Shown piece by piece: positions 38,752 through 48,031 of a stretch of 64,000 nucleotides of DNA. Source of the DNA: Komagataeibacter nataicola. GTDB lineage: Bacteria; Pseudomonadota; Alphaproteobacteria; Acetobacterales; Acetobacteraceae. The position numbers were made by a program, and so were the translations under genes. The first letter of the stretch is position 1; each line of letters starts with the position of its first letter. The notes under the pieces are model-generated. The model had not been told where the DNA came from. It worked only from the letters and a program-made list of their open reading frames with translations, and searched no databases. The DNA lies in assembly GCF_003207795.1 (NCBI RefSeq), contig NZ_NIRT01000001.1, forward strand, positions 62,001 to 126,000, given 5' to 3'.

Positions 38752-38833
38752 AAGCGTTTTCCGGGTGCCGCCTTTTTTGAACAGTTGGCGTTTCGTGAAA
38801 CTTTTTGGAAAAAAGCTTCATCCAAAATTTTTG
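38752..38833 (+). repeat. dispersed hairpin repeat, copy C (diverged)
   Basis: Runs AAGCGTTTTCCGGGTGCCGCC, TTTTTTGAAC..., then GAAACTTTTT/GAAAAAAGCTTC and closes CATCCAAAATTTTTG. The first hairpin is decayed (AGTTGGC in place of AAAGGC). It begins nine bases after the M3 peptidase stop. Confidence 0.75.
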
Positions 38834-38881
38834 TTTTTTATAAATTATTTACACGCACGCGCTCTTGCCTGAGGGGAATGC

Positions 38882-39181
38882 ATGCCCACCCACACGCCCA
38901 CGGTTACCCACACCCTGTACAAGACGCTGGCCGTGATTGGGCTGACGGCGCTGTTCATGCTCAGCCTGCGCCTGAGCACCACCGTGGCCGGTCTGGTCGA
39001 CCGCATTGCGGGCACCGATCTGTGGCTGTCGGTCTATCGTCTTGCAGGCGCCACCGATGAGACCGAACAGGAACGGCTGATCGTGATGGCGGTGGCCCTT
39101 GTGTGCTGCCTGCTCGCCATCGGGGTGGTGGAAATTGCCGACCGGCTGCTCACGCGCCGTCGCGTTGCCAGAAAAAAGTAA
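38882..39181 (+). CDS. small membrane protein of unknown function
   Basis: 99 residues with two hydrophobic helices (about 15-38 and 66-88) and a polar loop between them (RIAGTDLWLSVYRLAGATDETEQER); the C-terminus is strongly basic (RRRVARKK). I do not recognise a family. The first ATG at 38882 is used. Its last 32 bases overlap the end of the convergent methyltransferase gene. Confidence 0.65.
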   Translation: MPTHTPTVTHTLYKTLAVIGLTALFMLSLRLSTTVAGLVDRIAGTDLWLSVYRLAGATDETEQERLIVMAVALVCCLLAIGVVEIADRLLTRRRVARKK

Positions 39182-40106
39182 GCTCATGCTTGTTGTGCCA
39201 CAGATGCAGCACGCGCCCGCCGGGAATGGCGGCAAAGGCCTCGGCCGTATCGTGATCGGTCTCGCCCTGGAATTTGATGGTCATGACAATCCGCGCAGCC
39301 CTGCCTGAGGCAATCCACCGCTGCGCCAGCGCGAGCAGGCGGGCGGGATAGGCGATGATATCGGAAAACAGCCAGTCCACCGGCGCGCAGGCCGCCGGGT
39401 CCAGCCCGAAGGCGCTTTCATAGCGGCATGTCACGTTGGGCAGGGCTGCCACGCTCTCGGCCAGCGGCGCGCGGTCAATGGCCGTAACATGCGCGCCCTG
39501 GCTGGCCGCAACCCATGTCCACCCGCCGGGGCACGCTCCGAGGTCGATGCAGGTCTCGCCTGCCACGGGCCACCGGCCGAGGCGAAACAGCGCCTCCCAT
39601 AACTTGAGATAGGCGCGTGAAGGCGGGTCGGTGCGGTTCTCGACAAAAGCCACCTCGCCATTGATGAACGGCGAGGACTTGGTGGGCGAGAGCAGCAGCT
39701 GGTCCGGGGCCAGCAGCGTCCAGCCGCCCAGATGGGCATCAGGTGGCGAGGACGGAAAACTCACGGGCTTCGGCCGCACCGGTGGCAGGGCATCCGTAAT
39801 CAGGGCGCTGCGACGATGGAGTGTGGGCGCGTAACCGGCCCAGTTGCGCTGCATGCCGCGCATGATCCGCGCCGCACCCTTGATGGAGGGCACCGGGTGC
39901 AGTTCGGGCGCATTCCATATGTCAATCGCCCACAGGCTGGCCACGGGCGGCAGGGCCGACAGCGCCAGCCGCCCATGCCAGCATAATGCTCCCGCCCCCC
40001 TGCGCGCCAGTTCCTGCTCCAGAACCGCCTCAAACCCGGGTGCGGCCAGATAGGCGCTGCGCACGGGCCATGCGGGCAGCGTGTGCGTTTCGGGCTGGGC
40101 GTTCAT
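39150..40106 (-). CDS. RlmM-like SAM-dependent RNA methyltransferase
   Basis: 318 residues. An N-terminal region (about 1-150) with AYLAAPGFEAVLEQELARR resembles the THUMP-like part of RlmM; the C-terminal FtsJ-fold has the SAM motif CIDLGACPGGWTWVAA near 205, a VDWLFSDIIAYPARLL aspartate motif and IVMTIKFQG with the catalytic Lys. RlmM of gammaproteobacteria methylates C2498 of 23S rRNA; the target here is inferred. ATG 40106 overlaps the DUF423 stop by four bases. Confidence 0.82.
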   Translation of the reverse strand: MNAQPETHTLPAWPVRSAYLAAPGFEAVLEQELARRGAGALCWHGRLALSALPPVASLWAIDIWNAPELHPVPSIKGAARIMRGMQRNWAGYAPTLHRRSALITDALPPVRPKPVSFPSSPPDAHLGGWTLLAPDQLLLSPTKSSPFINGEVAFVENRTDPPSRAYLKLWEALFRLGRWPVAGETCIDLGACPGGWTWVAASQGAHVTAIDRAPLAESVAALPNVTCRYESAFGLDPAACAPVDWLFSDIIAYPARLLALAQRWIASGRAARIVMTIKFQGETDHDTAEAFAAIPGGRVLHLWHNKHELTFFWQRDGA

Positions 40107-40480
40107 GCGCGCATGACCCCCACCGCCAGCAAAAGCCATGCCCCCATGAGGAGACTGCCCCCCGTTGGCGCCACCGGGCCGGGATGGATGCCCCAGAACG
40201 CTGTCAGCGCCACGCCCACGCTGAACAGGACGGTGCCCACCGCCATGAGGCAGCCGGACAGAGAAATGAGTGCGCGGCATCCCTGCTGGATCATCAACAC
40301 TGCAATGCCGATCATGGCCAGCGCGTGCCACATCTGCATCTGTATGGCCTGCCGGGCCATGTCACGCCCGCCCTCGGCAAAGAAACGGTCGGGCAGATGG
40401 GCGGTCAGCGCTCCGCCCATGACGGCGGAGAACGCGGCCAGCGCCGCAAAACACAACAGGAACCGGACAACAGTAGGCAT
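40103..40480 (-). CDS. DUF423 family small membrane protein
   Basis: 125 residues and four hydrophobic helices (about 7-28, 48-66, 70-92, 100-122). The opening FLLCFAALAAFSAVMGGALTAHLP and FWGIHPGPVAPTGGSLLMGAW are the DUF423/YgdD pattern. Its function is not established. Coupled to the RlmM-like gene. Confidence 0.88.
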   Translation of the reverse strand: MPTVVRFLLCFAALAAFSAVMGGALTAHLPDRFFAEGGRDMARQAIQMQMWHALAMIGIAVLMIQQGCRALISLSGCLMAVGTVLFSVGVALTAFWGIHPGPVAPTGGSLLMGAWLLLAVGVMRA

Positions 40481-40790
40481 TCAGGATATCCGCAAAACAG
40501 GGTGACGATCCGCACATGAAGCGGGCGGGCACACCCTACTCCCGGCATGGGCGCATCGTATAGGCCAGCCCGACGTGAGGCAGGCCGCAGGCCAGCAGAC
40601 CAGATGACTGCGCGCTGCATGCGCCGGTTCGTGACGTAGGAAAGTTTTCCTTCCTCCTGCCCCATCATGTCTGCCTGCCCCAATAGGCCACTATTGTGCT
40701 CCACCGGCTTTGTATGGCGGCCCAAAACTGATAAACCGGGGGAGCGTTCAGTAAAACCGCCTGAATTTTACACGTTGGGAAGATGAAAGC
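40481..40790. other. divergent intergenic region, no gene seen
   Basis: 310 bases between the divergent DUF423 and DUF4142 genes. It should hold both promoters. The only repeat-like item is the near palindrome AGGAAAGTTTTCCT near 40638. The reading frames across it have no recognisable content. Confidence 0.5.
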
Positions 40791-41360
40791 ATGAAAAATT
40801 ACGCCGTCTGGTTTCTTTGCGCGTCTGTCAGCCTTCTTCCCGTAGCAGGCCTTGCGGCCCGTCCTGCAACGCCGCCTGCCGCCCCCCCTGCGGCAGCGCC
40901 TGCGCCGAGCCTGCCGCCGCTTACGGAATCCGATTCCACCTTTTCTGAAAACGTGTCGGCCCTGAACGCATTCGAGATCACCATCTCCAAAATGGCCACG
41001 ACAGAGGCCAGACGGCGGAAGGTGCAGGAATTCGCCACGCGGTCGGTCAAGCTGCACACCGCCAACGAGACCGCTCTCTCCGCAATCGCCCTCAAGCACG
41101 GCCTGACCCTGCACAAGGAAATGAGCCCGGACGAGGAAGATGTGGCAGCCCAGCTCAAGACTGAAACCGGCGCCAAGTTCGAGCGCGATTACCTCGACCT
41201 GCAGGCGCAGGCTGCGAGCGATGCGCTGGCCATGTTCCAGAACGAGGCGGAGTCTGCCTCTGACCCCGAACTCAAGACCTATGCCTCCACCACGGCGGAC
41301 ACGCTGCAGACCCTGCTCAACGATTCCCTGAAGCTGGGCGCTGCCAAGCCTTCACGCTGA
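40791..41360 (+). CDS. DUF4142 periplasmic protein
   Basis: 189 residues. A signal peptide (MKNYAVWFLCASVSLLPVAGLAA) and an Ala/Pro linker (24-40) precede the helical ferritin-like domain (FSENVSALNAFEITISKMATTEARRRKVQEFATRSVKLHT...). DUF4142 proteins are exported and often stress-induced in alphaproteobacteria; the role is unclear. A dispersed repeat follows the stop. Confidence 0.88.
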   Translation: MKNYAVWFLCASVSLLPVAGLAARPATPPAAPPAAAPAPSLPPLTESDSTFSENVSALNAFEITISKMATTEARRRKVQEFATRSVKLHTANETALSAIALKHGLTLHKEMSPDEEDVAAQLKTETGAKFERDYLDLQAQAASDALAMFQNEAESASDPELKTYASTTADTLQTLLNDSLKLGAAKPSR

Positions 41361-41389
41361 AGACTGGCGCCACGATTACTGATAAGAGT

Positions 41390-41467
41390 GTCTGGTTGCC
41401 GCCTTTTTTTTTTCAAGAAGGCAGTGTTTTCTGAAGCTTTTTGAAAAAAGCTTCACCAAAAACTTTT
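41390..41467 (+). repeat. dispersed hairpin repeat, copy D
   Basis: Runs GTCTGGTTGCCGCC, a TTTTTTTTT/AAGAAGGC hairpin, then GAAGCTTTTT/AAAAAAGCTTC and closes CACCAAAAACTTTT. About 30 bases after the DUF4142 stop. The first hairpin is slightly decayed. Confidence 0.85.
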
Positions 41468-41509
41468 TTTAATGATAGAGTATTCCTGATCTGGACCAGA
41501 AAAAAAAAT

Positions 41510-41625
41510 AAAAGATGTGAGATTTTACTTTAACAAATATAATTATATTAAGATTTATATTTTTTATTAATGTATTTTTTTTAATAATTATTACATATCG
41601 ATTGTTCTTTTTTCTTATGGCAGGC
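41510..41625. other. AT-rich stretch upstream of the adenosyltransferase
   Basis: About 115 bases of almost pure A and T (TTATATTAAGATTTATATT, TTAATAATTATTACATATCG) in a GC-rich genome. No gene is visible. It probably holds the promoter of the adenosyltransferase gene and could be a curved or AT-rich protein-binding region. Confidence 0.6.
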
Positions 41626-41635
41626 AGATAAATCC

Positions 41636-42208
41636 ATGAGCATTCGCATCGACCGGGTCGTGACCCGTGGCGGCGACACCGGACAGACCGCACTGGGCAA
41701 TGGCACGCGTGTGGCCAAGGACTCGATGCGTATCGAGGCCCTTGGCGCCCTTGATGAAGCCAATGCCGTGATCGGGCTGCTGCGCGCGACCCTGCCCGCG
41801 GGCCGGAACGCCCGTTTCATTGCCTGGCTGCAGGGGGTTCTGTTCGATATTGGCGGCGTGGTGTGCATGCCCGGCAACCCGCCCCGCGCGCTAGCGCAGG
41901 GTGCCGTGGCGGTCAAGGCCATGGAAGATGAGGTGGAGCACCTGCGCGCGCATATTCCACCGCTGGGCAGCTTTGTCCTGCCCGGCGGCACGATGGCCGC
42001 AGCCCATGCCCATCTGGCGCGCACCGTCGTGCGCCGGGCGGAGCGACGGCTGGCCACGCTGGCGCGCTGCGAAGACATTGGCCCCGATATTCCCGCCTGC
42101 ATGAACCGCCTGTCCGATTACCTGTTCGTGCTCGGGCGTCACCTCAATGATAACGGGGCCGGTGACCTGACATGGACCCCGGCCTCCCCGCCACCCATGG
42201 CTGAATGA
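41636..42208 (+). CDS. cob(I)alamin adenosyltransferase, PduO type
   Basis: 190 residues. It forms adenosylcobalamin from cob(I)alamin and ATP. The motifs TRGGDTGQTALGNGTRVAKDS near 10-30, RIEALGALDEANAVIGLL near 32 and NRLSDYLFVLGRHLN near 160 are those of the PduO/MMAB class. Start ATG 41636 follows AGGCAGATAAATCC. AT-rich upstream DNA. Confidence 0.95.
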   Translation: MSIRIDRVVTRGGDTGQTALGNGTRVAKDSMRIEALGALDEANAVIGLLRATLPAGRNARFIAWLQGVLFDIGGVVCMPGNPPRALAQGAVAVKAMEDEVEHLRAHIPPLGSFVLPGGTMAAAHAHLARTVVRRAERRLATLARCEDIGPDIPACMNRLSDYLFVLGRHLNDNGAGDLTWTPASPPPMAE

Positions 42209-42214
42209 GGGCTT

Positions 42215-42790
42215 TCAGTCCGGCAGGCGGGCGAGATGCTGGCAGGCCTGCTCGGCTAGATGAGCCTGCGAGGCGTTGACATCGAGCGTCATGACCACCT
42301 CATGGTGCATGTCGGGTTCTTCCAGCGTGGCGAACTGGCTGTCGAGCATGCCAACCGGCATGAAATGCCCCGTGCGCTGGCGCAGGCGCGGGGCAATGTC
42401 TTCCTGGCTGCCCTTGAGGTAGATAAAGCAGACCTCCGCATGGCCATTGCCAATCCGGTCGCGGTAGGCGCGGCGCAACGATGAACAGGTCACGATGCCG
42501 CACTGCCCCTGCTCACGCCAGGCCTGGATCTCGGCGGCAATACGGTCGAGCCAGGGGGCGCGATCAGCGTCAGTCAGGGGAATGCCGTTGCTCATGCGCG
42601 CAATATTGGCGGGCGGATGCAGGTCGTCGCCTTCAATGACAGGCCAGCCCAGGCGCTCAGCCATAAGCTGGGCCACGGTGCTCTTGCCACACCCTGATAC
42701 CCCCATGACCACCAGCACGCGCGGGCGCGCCGCCTGCGCGAGCCTGCGCGAGAGAGAGACCGCAACGGCATTTTGCCCATTGTCACACAT
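42215..42790 (-). CDS. gntK: gluconokinase (GntK type)
   Basis: 191 residues. It phosphorylates gluconate to 6-phosphogluconate for the pentose phosphate pathway. Walker A GVSGCGKST at about 30-38, then EGDDLHPPANIARMSNGIPLTDADRAPWL, CSSLRRAYRDRIG, FIYLKGSQEDIAPRLRQRTGHFMPVGMLDSQFATLE. Convergent with the adenosyltransferase, ending six bases away. A 33-bp palindrome lies 100 bases upstream. Important for acetic acid bacteria, which make gluconate outside the cell. Confidence 0.96.
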   Translation of the reverse strand: MCDNGQNAVAVSLSRRLAQAARPRVLVVMGVSGCGKSTVAQLMAERLGWPVIEGDDLHPPANIARMSNGIPLTDADRAPWLDRIAAEIQAWREQGQCGIVTCSSLRRAYRDRIGNGHAEVCFIYLKGSQEDIAPRLRQRTGHFMPVGMLDSQFATLEEPDMHHEVVMTLDVNASQAHLAEQACQHLARLPD

Positions 42791-43193
42791 ATTGTATCCT
42801 GCCGGATATTACGGAAAAGACGTTATCGCGCGTTATCTGGCCCAACTATCCCTCAAAACGCAAGTGACCGCTGCCATGCAGGAACACCAATACAGCAAAT
42901 TTCATTATGAAATATGCTGTATTTTTACTCAAATATGAAAAAATATTTTCAATTTATATTCTTATTTCTTTTTAATTTTCTTGAGTTTTGTTAAAAATAT
43001 TATGACATAATAATTACGTCATTCATTATTATATTTATCTTCATACCTCTTGCGCAGGCTGCCACGAAGGCGTTATATACTCGATCAATCACTTAAAAAC
43101 AGACACCATCGGCATCCCGGTCAGAGGAATATTTTCCTAAGTATGGCCCATTTAACATCTCGCATGGTGCATTGAGTTATCGAGAGTTCTGCT
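42791..43193. other. 403-base divergent intergenic region with AT-rich core
   Basis: Between gntK (leftward) and the coiled-coil gene (rightward). It holds a 33-bp palindrome at 42890-42922, then about 190 bases of strongly AT-rich DNA (42905-43095) with several TATAAT-like strings. A 19-codon hydrophobic frame begins at 42935 but lacks a ribosome binding site. No other gene is visible. Confidence 0.6.
42890..42922. promoter_or_regulatory. 33-bp near-perfect palindrome upstream of gntK
   Basis: Arms ATACAGCA and TGCTGTAT enclose ATTTCAT and ATGAAAT around a central T; only one symmetrical pair besides the centre fails to match. TTTTT follows on the plus strand. It may be an operator for a dimeric repressor controlling gntK and the divergent gene, or a weak stem-loop. 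Confidence 0.6.
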
Positions 43194-43844
43194 GTGTCAT
43201 CTTATAACGATTTTCTTTCCTTTCCGAAGGAAGAAGACCAGAGCCCCCAACGCGACGAAGTCAATGAAACCGCCTTCCGCCAGGCGCTCGAGCGCCTTGG
43301 CAAGGGCAAGCCGCGCGGCCCCGGCGCGCCCAAGGCACCGCAGGCCAAGGCGCGCCCCGTGCGTCAGGCTGACCCCACCCAGCGCCGCCGCAAATTCGTG
43401 CAGGATGGTGATGTGCGTGTCGAACATCATTCACTGACCACCGGCCGCGCCTCGCCGCGTGTGCTGCATGCCCAGCCCGAGGACCGGGGCGAGGCGGAGC
43501 AGCTGCGCCACAAGATCCAGTTCGAGCAGAAGCTGCGCGAGGAGGCCGAGCTCCGCCTTTCGGAAGCGCAGGCGCAGATCCGCTCCCTGACCACCCGCAT
43601 TGGCCATGCCGATGTCATCGCCGCCGAGAACAAGACAAAACTCGCTGAACGCGACGCTGAAATACTGAGCCTGCGCGCCGAAATTTATGCCGCGCGTGAA
43701 GAAGCCGACCGCCTGCGCGATGAAGCCAGCCGGCACAGGGCCAGAAACCGCGCGGCGGAAAACCGGATCGTGCCAGCCAGCCCTCCCCCGACGGGCGACG
43801 ACGCGACTGACCCCAATGAGCCCGAACCCGTAAAATGGTGGTGA
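43194..43844 (+). CDS. coiled-coil protein of unknown function
   Basis: 216 residues. A charged, Pro/Arg/Lys-rich N-terminal part (1-105) precedes a long coiled coil of about 85 residues (AEQLRHKIQFEQKLREEAEL...RDAEILSLRAEIYAAREEADRLRDE) and an acidic tail ending EPEPVKWW. The GTG at 43194 follows CGAGAG. No family is recognised; similar proteins occur in Acetobacteraceae. It is followed after 18 bases by a small membrane protein, so the two may work together. Confidence 0.72.
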   Translation: MSSYNDFLSFPKEEDQSPQRDEVNETAFRQALERLGKGKPRGPGAPKAPQAKARPVRQADPTQRRRKFVQDGDVRVEHHSLTTGRASPRVLHAQPEDRGEAEQLRHKIQFEQKLREEAELRLSEAQAQIRSLTTRIGHADVIAAENKTKLAERDAEILSLRAEIYAAREEADRLRDEASRHRARNRAAENRIVPASPPPTGDDATDPNEPEPVKWW

Positions 43845-43862
43845 CGCCAGCCGCGAGCCACC

Positions 43863-44351
43863 GTGCCCATGGAACCCGCTGAACCACCTCGCAACCCGGC
43901 GGCCCGGCAGAGACAGGTCGGACTGATCATTGTCGCCACCTGTACCAGCATGAGCCTCGCCATCATGGTGCTGCTGCCGCTGGTCAGTGGGTTGATCAAC
44001 CTGTTGCGCGATATACTCGGCGTGCTGATCCTGCCCTTTTCCTTCATGTTCGGGCTGGGCGGCAGCCCGCAGGAGCAGTCACCCACCCTCCTGCGCCTGC
44101 TGTCGGATATGGGGTTGCAGACGCAGTTGCACCCATTGCGGCTTGGCGGGGCGGCGGTGCTGGAACTTGTGGCGGTCTTCCTGTTTGTCATTGCCGAGCG
44201 CCTCGGCGGGCGCACCGGTTATGTGGGCGCCTGCGCAGCCTCGGCGGGGGCGATCGTGCTTTCGGGCCTGCCACTGGCCACCCCGCTCCTGCCCGCCATC
44301 CTGACCGAGGGGGTTTTCCTGCTCAACCCGCCCTCGCCCGATCCGGACTGA
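43863..44351 (+). CDS. small membrane protein of unknown function
   Basis: 162 residues with three to four hydrophobic helices (about 20-45, 47-66, 98-113, 121-148), one of which could be amphipathic. No family is recognised. A GTG at 43863 and an ATG at 43869 are both possible starts. It lies just after the coiled-coil gene; a hairpin repeat follows. Confidence 0.65.
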   Translation: MPMEPAEPPRNPAARQRQVGLIIVATCTSMSLAIMVLLPLVSGLINLLRDILGVLILPFSFMFGLGGSPQEQSPTLLRLLSDMGLQTQLHPLRLGGAAVLELVAVFLFVIAERLGGRTGYVGACAASAGAIVLSGLPLATPLLPAILTEGVFLLNPPSPDPD

Positions 44352-44357
44352 CATTAC

Positions 44358-44408
44358 GCTTCAGAAACTGCCGCCTTTCCTGAAAAAAGGCGGCGGCTGA
44401 ACCTTTTG
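44358..44408 (-). repeat. dispersed hairpin repeat, copy E (partial)
   Basis: GCTTCAGAAACTGCCGCCTTT and AAAAAAGGCGGC form one hairpin of the family; the second hairpin and one end are missing. It lies between convergent genes (43863-44351 and 44421-45647) and probably ends both. Confidence 0.7.
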
Positions 44409-44420
44409 GCCGGTCTGCTG

Positions 44421-45647
44421 TCAGGACAGCCCATCAACAAACCGCGCAAGCCGCGTGCAGCATTCCGTAAGGATGTCATCGCTCGTTGCATAGGACAGGC
44501 GCAGGTAAGGCCCCTGCCCGAAGGCCGAGCCATGTACCACGGCCACATGCTGCTCGGCCAGCAGCGCGATGGCGAAATCCTCGTCCGTGCCGAGCATCCT
44601 GCCGCCTGCAGTCCTGCGTCCGATGCAGCCCGCAATGCCGGGATAGGCATAGAACGCCCCGTGCGGCATGGCGCAGGTCAGGCCGGGAATGGCGCGCAGG
44701 GTTGACACCACCATCTCGCGCCGGCGGGCATAGACCGCGCACATCTGCGCGATAATGTCGGGCGGTCCGTCAAGCGCGGCAGCGGCAGCGGCCTGGCTGA
44801 TGGAACAGATACCTGAAGTCGAGCTGCCCTGTATGGCGGTCATGGCGCGGATGAGCGGCGTGGGTCCACCCACGTAACCTACCCGCCAGCCGGTCATGGC
44901 ATAGGCTTTCGACACGCCGTTCAGGGTCAGGATACGGCCCTTGAGGTCGGGAGCAACGGCGGCAAGCGAGGCATGGCGCTGCCCGTCATAGAGCAGGTGC
45001 TCGTATATCTCGTCGGAGAGCACATGCACATGCGGGTGGCGGCGCAGCACCTCGGCCACGGCCGCGAGATCCGCCTGCCCCATGGTGCCGCCCGTGGGGT
45101 TGTTGGGAAAGTTGAGGACCAGCCATTTGGTGCGTGGCGTGATCGCCGCCTCCAGCGCCTCGGGCCGGAGGCGGAAATCATCGGCCTCATGGCAGTCGGC
45201 ATAAACCGGCGTACCGCCAAACATCTCGACAATCAGCGGGTAGCTGACCCAGTACGGGCGCGGAATGACCACTTCATCCCCCGGCTGCACGGTAGCCATG
45301 AACGCATTGAAGATGACCTGCTTGCCCCCGTTCGAGACCATGATCTCGCCCGGGGCGTAGTCTAGGGCGTTCTCGCGTGCGAATTTGCGCGCGATCGCGG
45401 CCTTGAGTGCGGGCGTGCCATCAACGGGGGGGTATTTGGTCTGGCCGTCAAGGGCTGCGCGATGCGCCGCCTCGATCACGGCGGGGGGCGTTGCGAAGTC
45501 AGGCTCGCCCAGTGCAAGCGAGAGCACTTTCTCCCCCTTCGCGCGCAGTTCACGCGCGCGCTGCGCCATGGCGATGGTGGCGGGCACGCTCAGGCGCTCC
45601 ATCCGCTGCGCGAACAGCGGATGGGCCAGCCCCTCATTCCTGTTCAT
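44421..45647 (-). CDS. class I aminotransferase (aspartate type), copy 1
   Basis: 408 residues. PLP-dependent, fold type I. NFPNNPTGG near 180, LSDEIYEHLLYD near 212 and the PLP lysine in [17 protein letters not shown] near 240. It has about 40-50% visible similarity to the gene 12 bases upstream (45659-46861); the two are tandem duplicates. Substrate is probably aspartate or an aromatic amino acid; it cannot be told from the sequence. Confidence 0.9.
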   Translation of the reverse strand: MNRNEGLAHPLFAQRMERLSVPATIAMAQRARELRAKGEKVLSLALGEPDFATPPAVIEAAHRAALDGQTKYPPVDGTPALKAAIARKFARENALDYAPGEIMVSNGGKQVIFNAFMATVQPGDEVVIPRPYWVSYPLIVEMFGGTPVYADCHEADDFRLRPEALEAAITPRTKWLVLNFPNNPTGGTMGQADLAAVAEVLRRHPHVHVLSDEIYEHLLYDGQRHASLAAVAPDLKGRILTLNGVSKAYAMTGWRVGYVGGPTPLIRAMTAIQGSSTSGICSISQAAAAAALDGPPDIIAQMCAVYARRREMVVSTLRAIPGLTCAMPHGAFYAYPGIAGCIGRRTAGGRMLGTDEDFAIALLAEQHVAVVHGSAFGQGPYLRLSYATSDDILTECCTRLARFVDGLS

Positions 45648-45658
45648 GGCAACACTCC

Positions 45659-46876
<1,218 letters not shown>

Positions 46877-46894
46877 TCAAGAGTTGGAACAATA

Positions 46895-46915
46895 TTCCCG
46901 GCCTGCTGCCGGGAA
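46895..46915 (-). terminator. short hairpin after gluQ
   Basis: TTCCCGGC and GCCGGGAA pair around AGCAG. It follows the gluQ stop on the minus strand, with TATTGTT after it. Confidence 0.6.
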
Positions 46916-46929
46916 ACGGGGAGGCCAGC

Positions 46930-47808
46930 CTAAAGCGAAGCCGTGCCGGAGGAAACAGCAGATATGCCATTTCCCCGCTCCGCCGCCGCACAGACCTGCC
47001 GCGGCGTCATGCCCGCCACGCGCATGGAGCGGATGGAGGGCGCGCCATCGCGCTTGGCCAGCCGCCTGCCATCGGCGTCACATAGCAGCGCATGGTGGCT
47101 GTAGCGCGGCGCGGGCCAGCCCATGATGTGCTGCAACAGCCGGTGCAGGCCGGTTGCGGGCCGCAGGTCCGCCCCGCGCGTGACAAGGGTGATGCCCTGC
47201 AGGGCATCATCATGGGTGACACATAAATGATAGGAGGCGGGCACATCGCGCCGCGCCAGCACCACATCGCCAAACGCCGCCGCATTGGCGGGCTGCGGGC
47301 CTTCGCCCAGTTCATGCCATGTCAGCACATCCGCTCCCGGCCATTGCAGGGCGCGCGCCATGTCCAGCCGCAGGGCGTGAGGCGCGCCCGCCGCGAGTTT
47401 TTCTGCCCGCAGGGCCGGGTCCATGTGGCGGCAGGTGCCGGGATAGACCACGGCGCCATCGGGCGCATGATGGGGCGCGCCTGCAGCCTCGGCAATATCG
47501 CGCCGGGTGCAGAAGCAGGGATAGAGCAGGCCATGCGCCGCCAGCCGGTCGAGCGCGGTGCGATACGCGGCCATGTGCTGTGACTGGCGGCGCACCGGCT
47601 GCGGCCATGACAGCCCGAGCCAGGCGAGGTCGGCATACAGATCGGCAATGAATTCAGGCCGGCACCGCGTGGTGTCGATATCCTCCACCCGCAGGATGAA
47701 GCGCCCCCCCGACTCCATGGCCGCGCGCCAGGCGTGCAGCACCGAGGCCACATGCCCCAGATGCAGGTGCCCCGTGGGGCTGGGCGCAAAACGGGTAATT
47801 TCAGCCAT
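46930..47808 (-). CDS. gluQ: glutamyl-Q tRNA(Asp) synthetase
   Basis: 292 residues. A truncated glutamyl-tRNA synthetase that attaches glutamate to the queuosine base of tRNA(Asp). The catalytic motifs are FAPSPTGHLHLGH near 6 and RLAKRDGA near 246; zinc cysteines appear in YPCFCTRRDI and YPGTCRHM. The anticodon-binding domain is absent, as expected. ATG 47808. Confidence 0.94.
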   Translation of the reverse strand: MAEITRFAPSPTGHLHLGHVASVLHAWRAAMESGGRFILRVEDIDTTRCRPEFIADLYADLAWLGLSWPQPVRRQSQHMAAYRTALDRLAAHGLLYPCFCTRRDIAEAAGAPHHAPDGAVVYPGTCRHMDPALRAEKLAAGAPHALRLDMARALQWPGADVLTWHELGEGPQPANAAAFGDVVLARRDVPASYHLCVTHDDALQGITLVTRGADLRPATGLHRLLQHIMGWPAPRYSHHALLCDADGRRLAKRDGAPSIRSMRVAGMTPRQVCAAAERGNGISAVSSGTASL

Positions 47809-48031
47809 TATCAAGTCAAATCAGGGGCATGGCGAAAAATTGCGCCACCACCCTGCCCTGCTGCGTTGATGGTTCAACCCCTGTGGCCGCGCGGGCATGG
47901 GGTTGCCACGCCATGCGGGGTCTGCAATAGATTCGACAGTTACCTGACGACGACGCACATCCATAAGGCGTTCGCTTCGGAACAGAGTACGCCTGAACTT
48001 TGTGCGGCGGCATTCGGAAAGGAATGCGTCC

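Noticed and set aside
42935-42994. A 19-codon hydrophobic frame (ATG AAA AAA TAT TTT...)
   Set aside because: It could be taken for a leader peptide or small toxin, but it lies in extremely AT-rich DNA where such a Phe/Leu-rich frame is expected by chance, and no ribosome binding site precedes it.
47809-48031. A possible tmRNA-like string (GATTCGACAG) in the gap before the HNH gene
   Set aside because: Only the short string fits; the flanking sequence does not give a tRNA-like acceptor or TTCGA arm.
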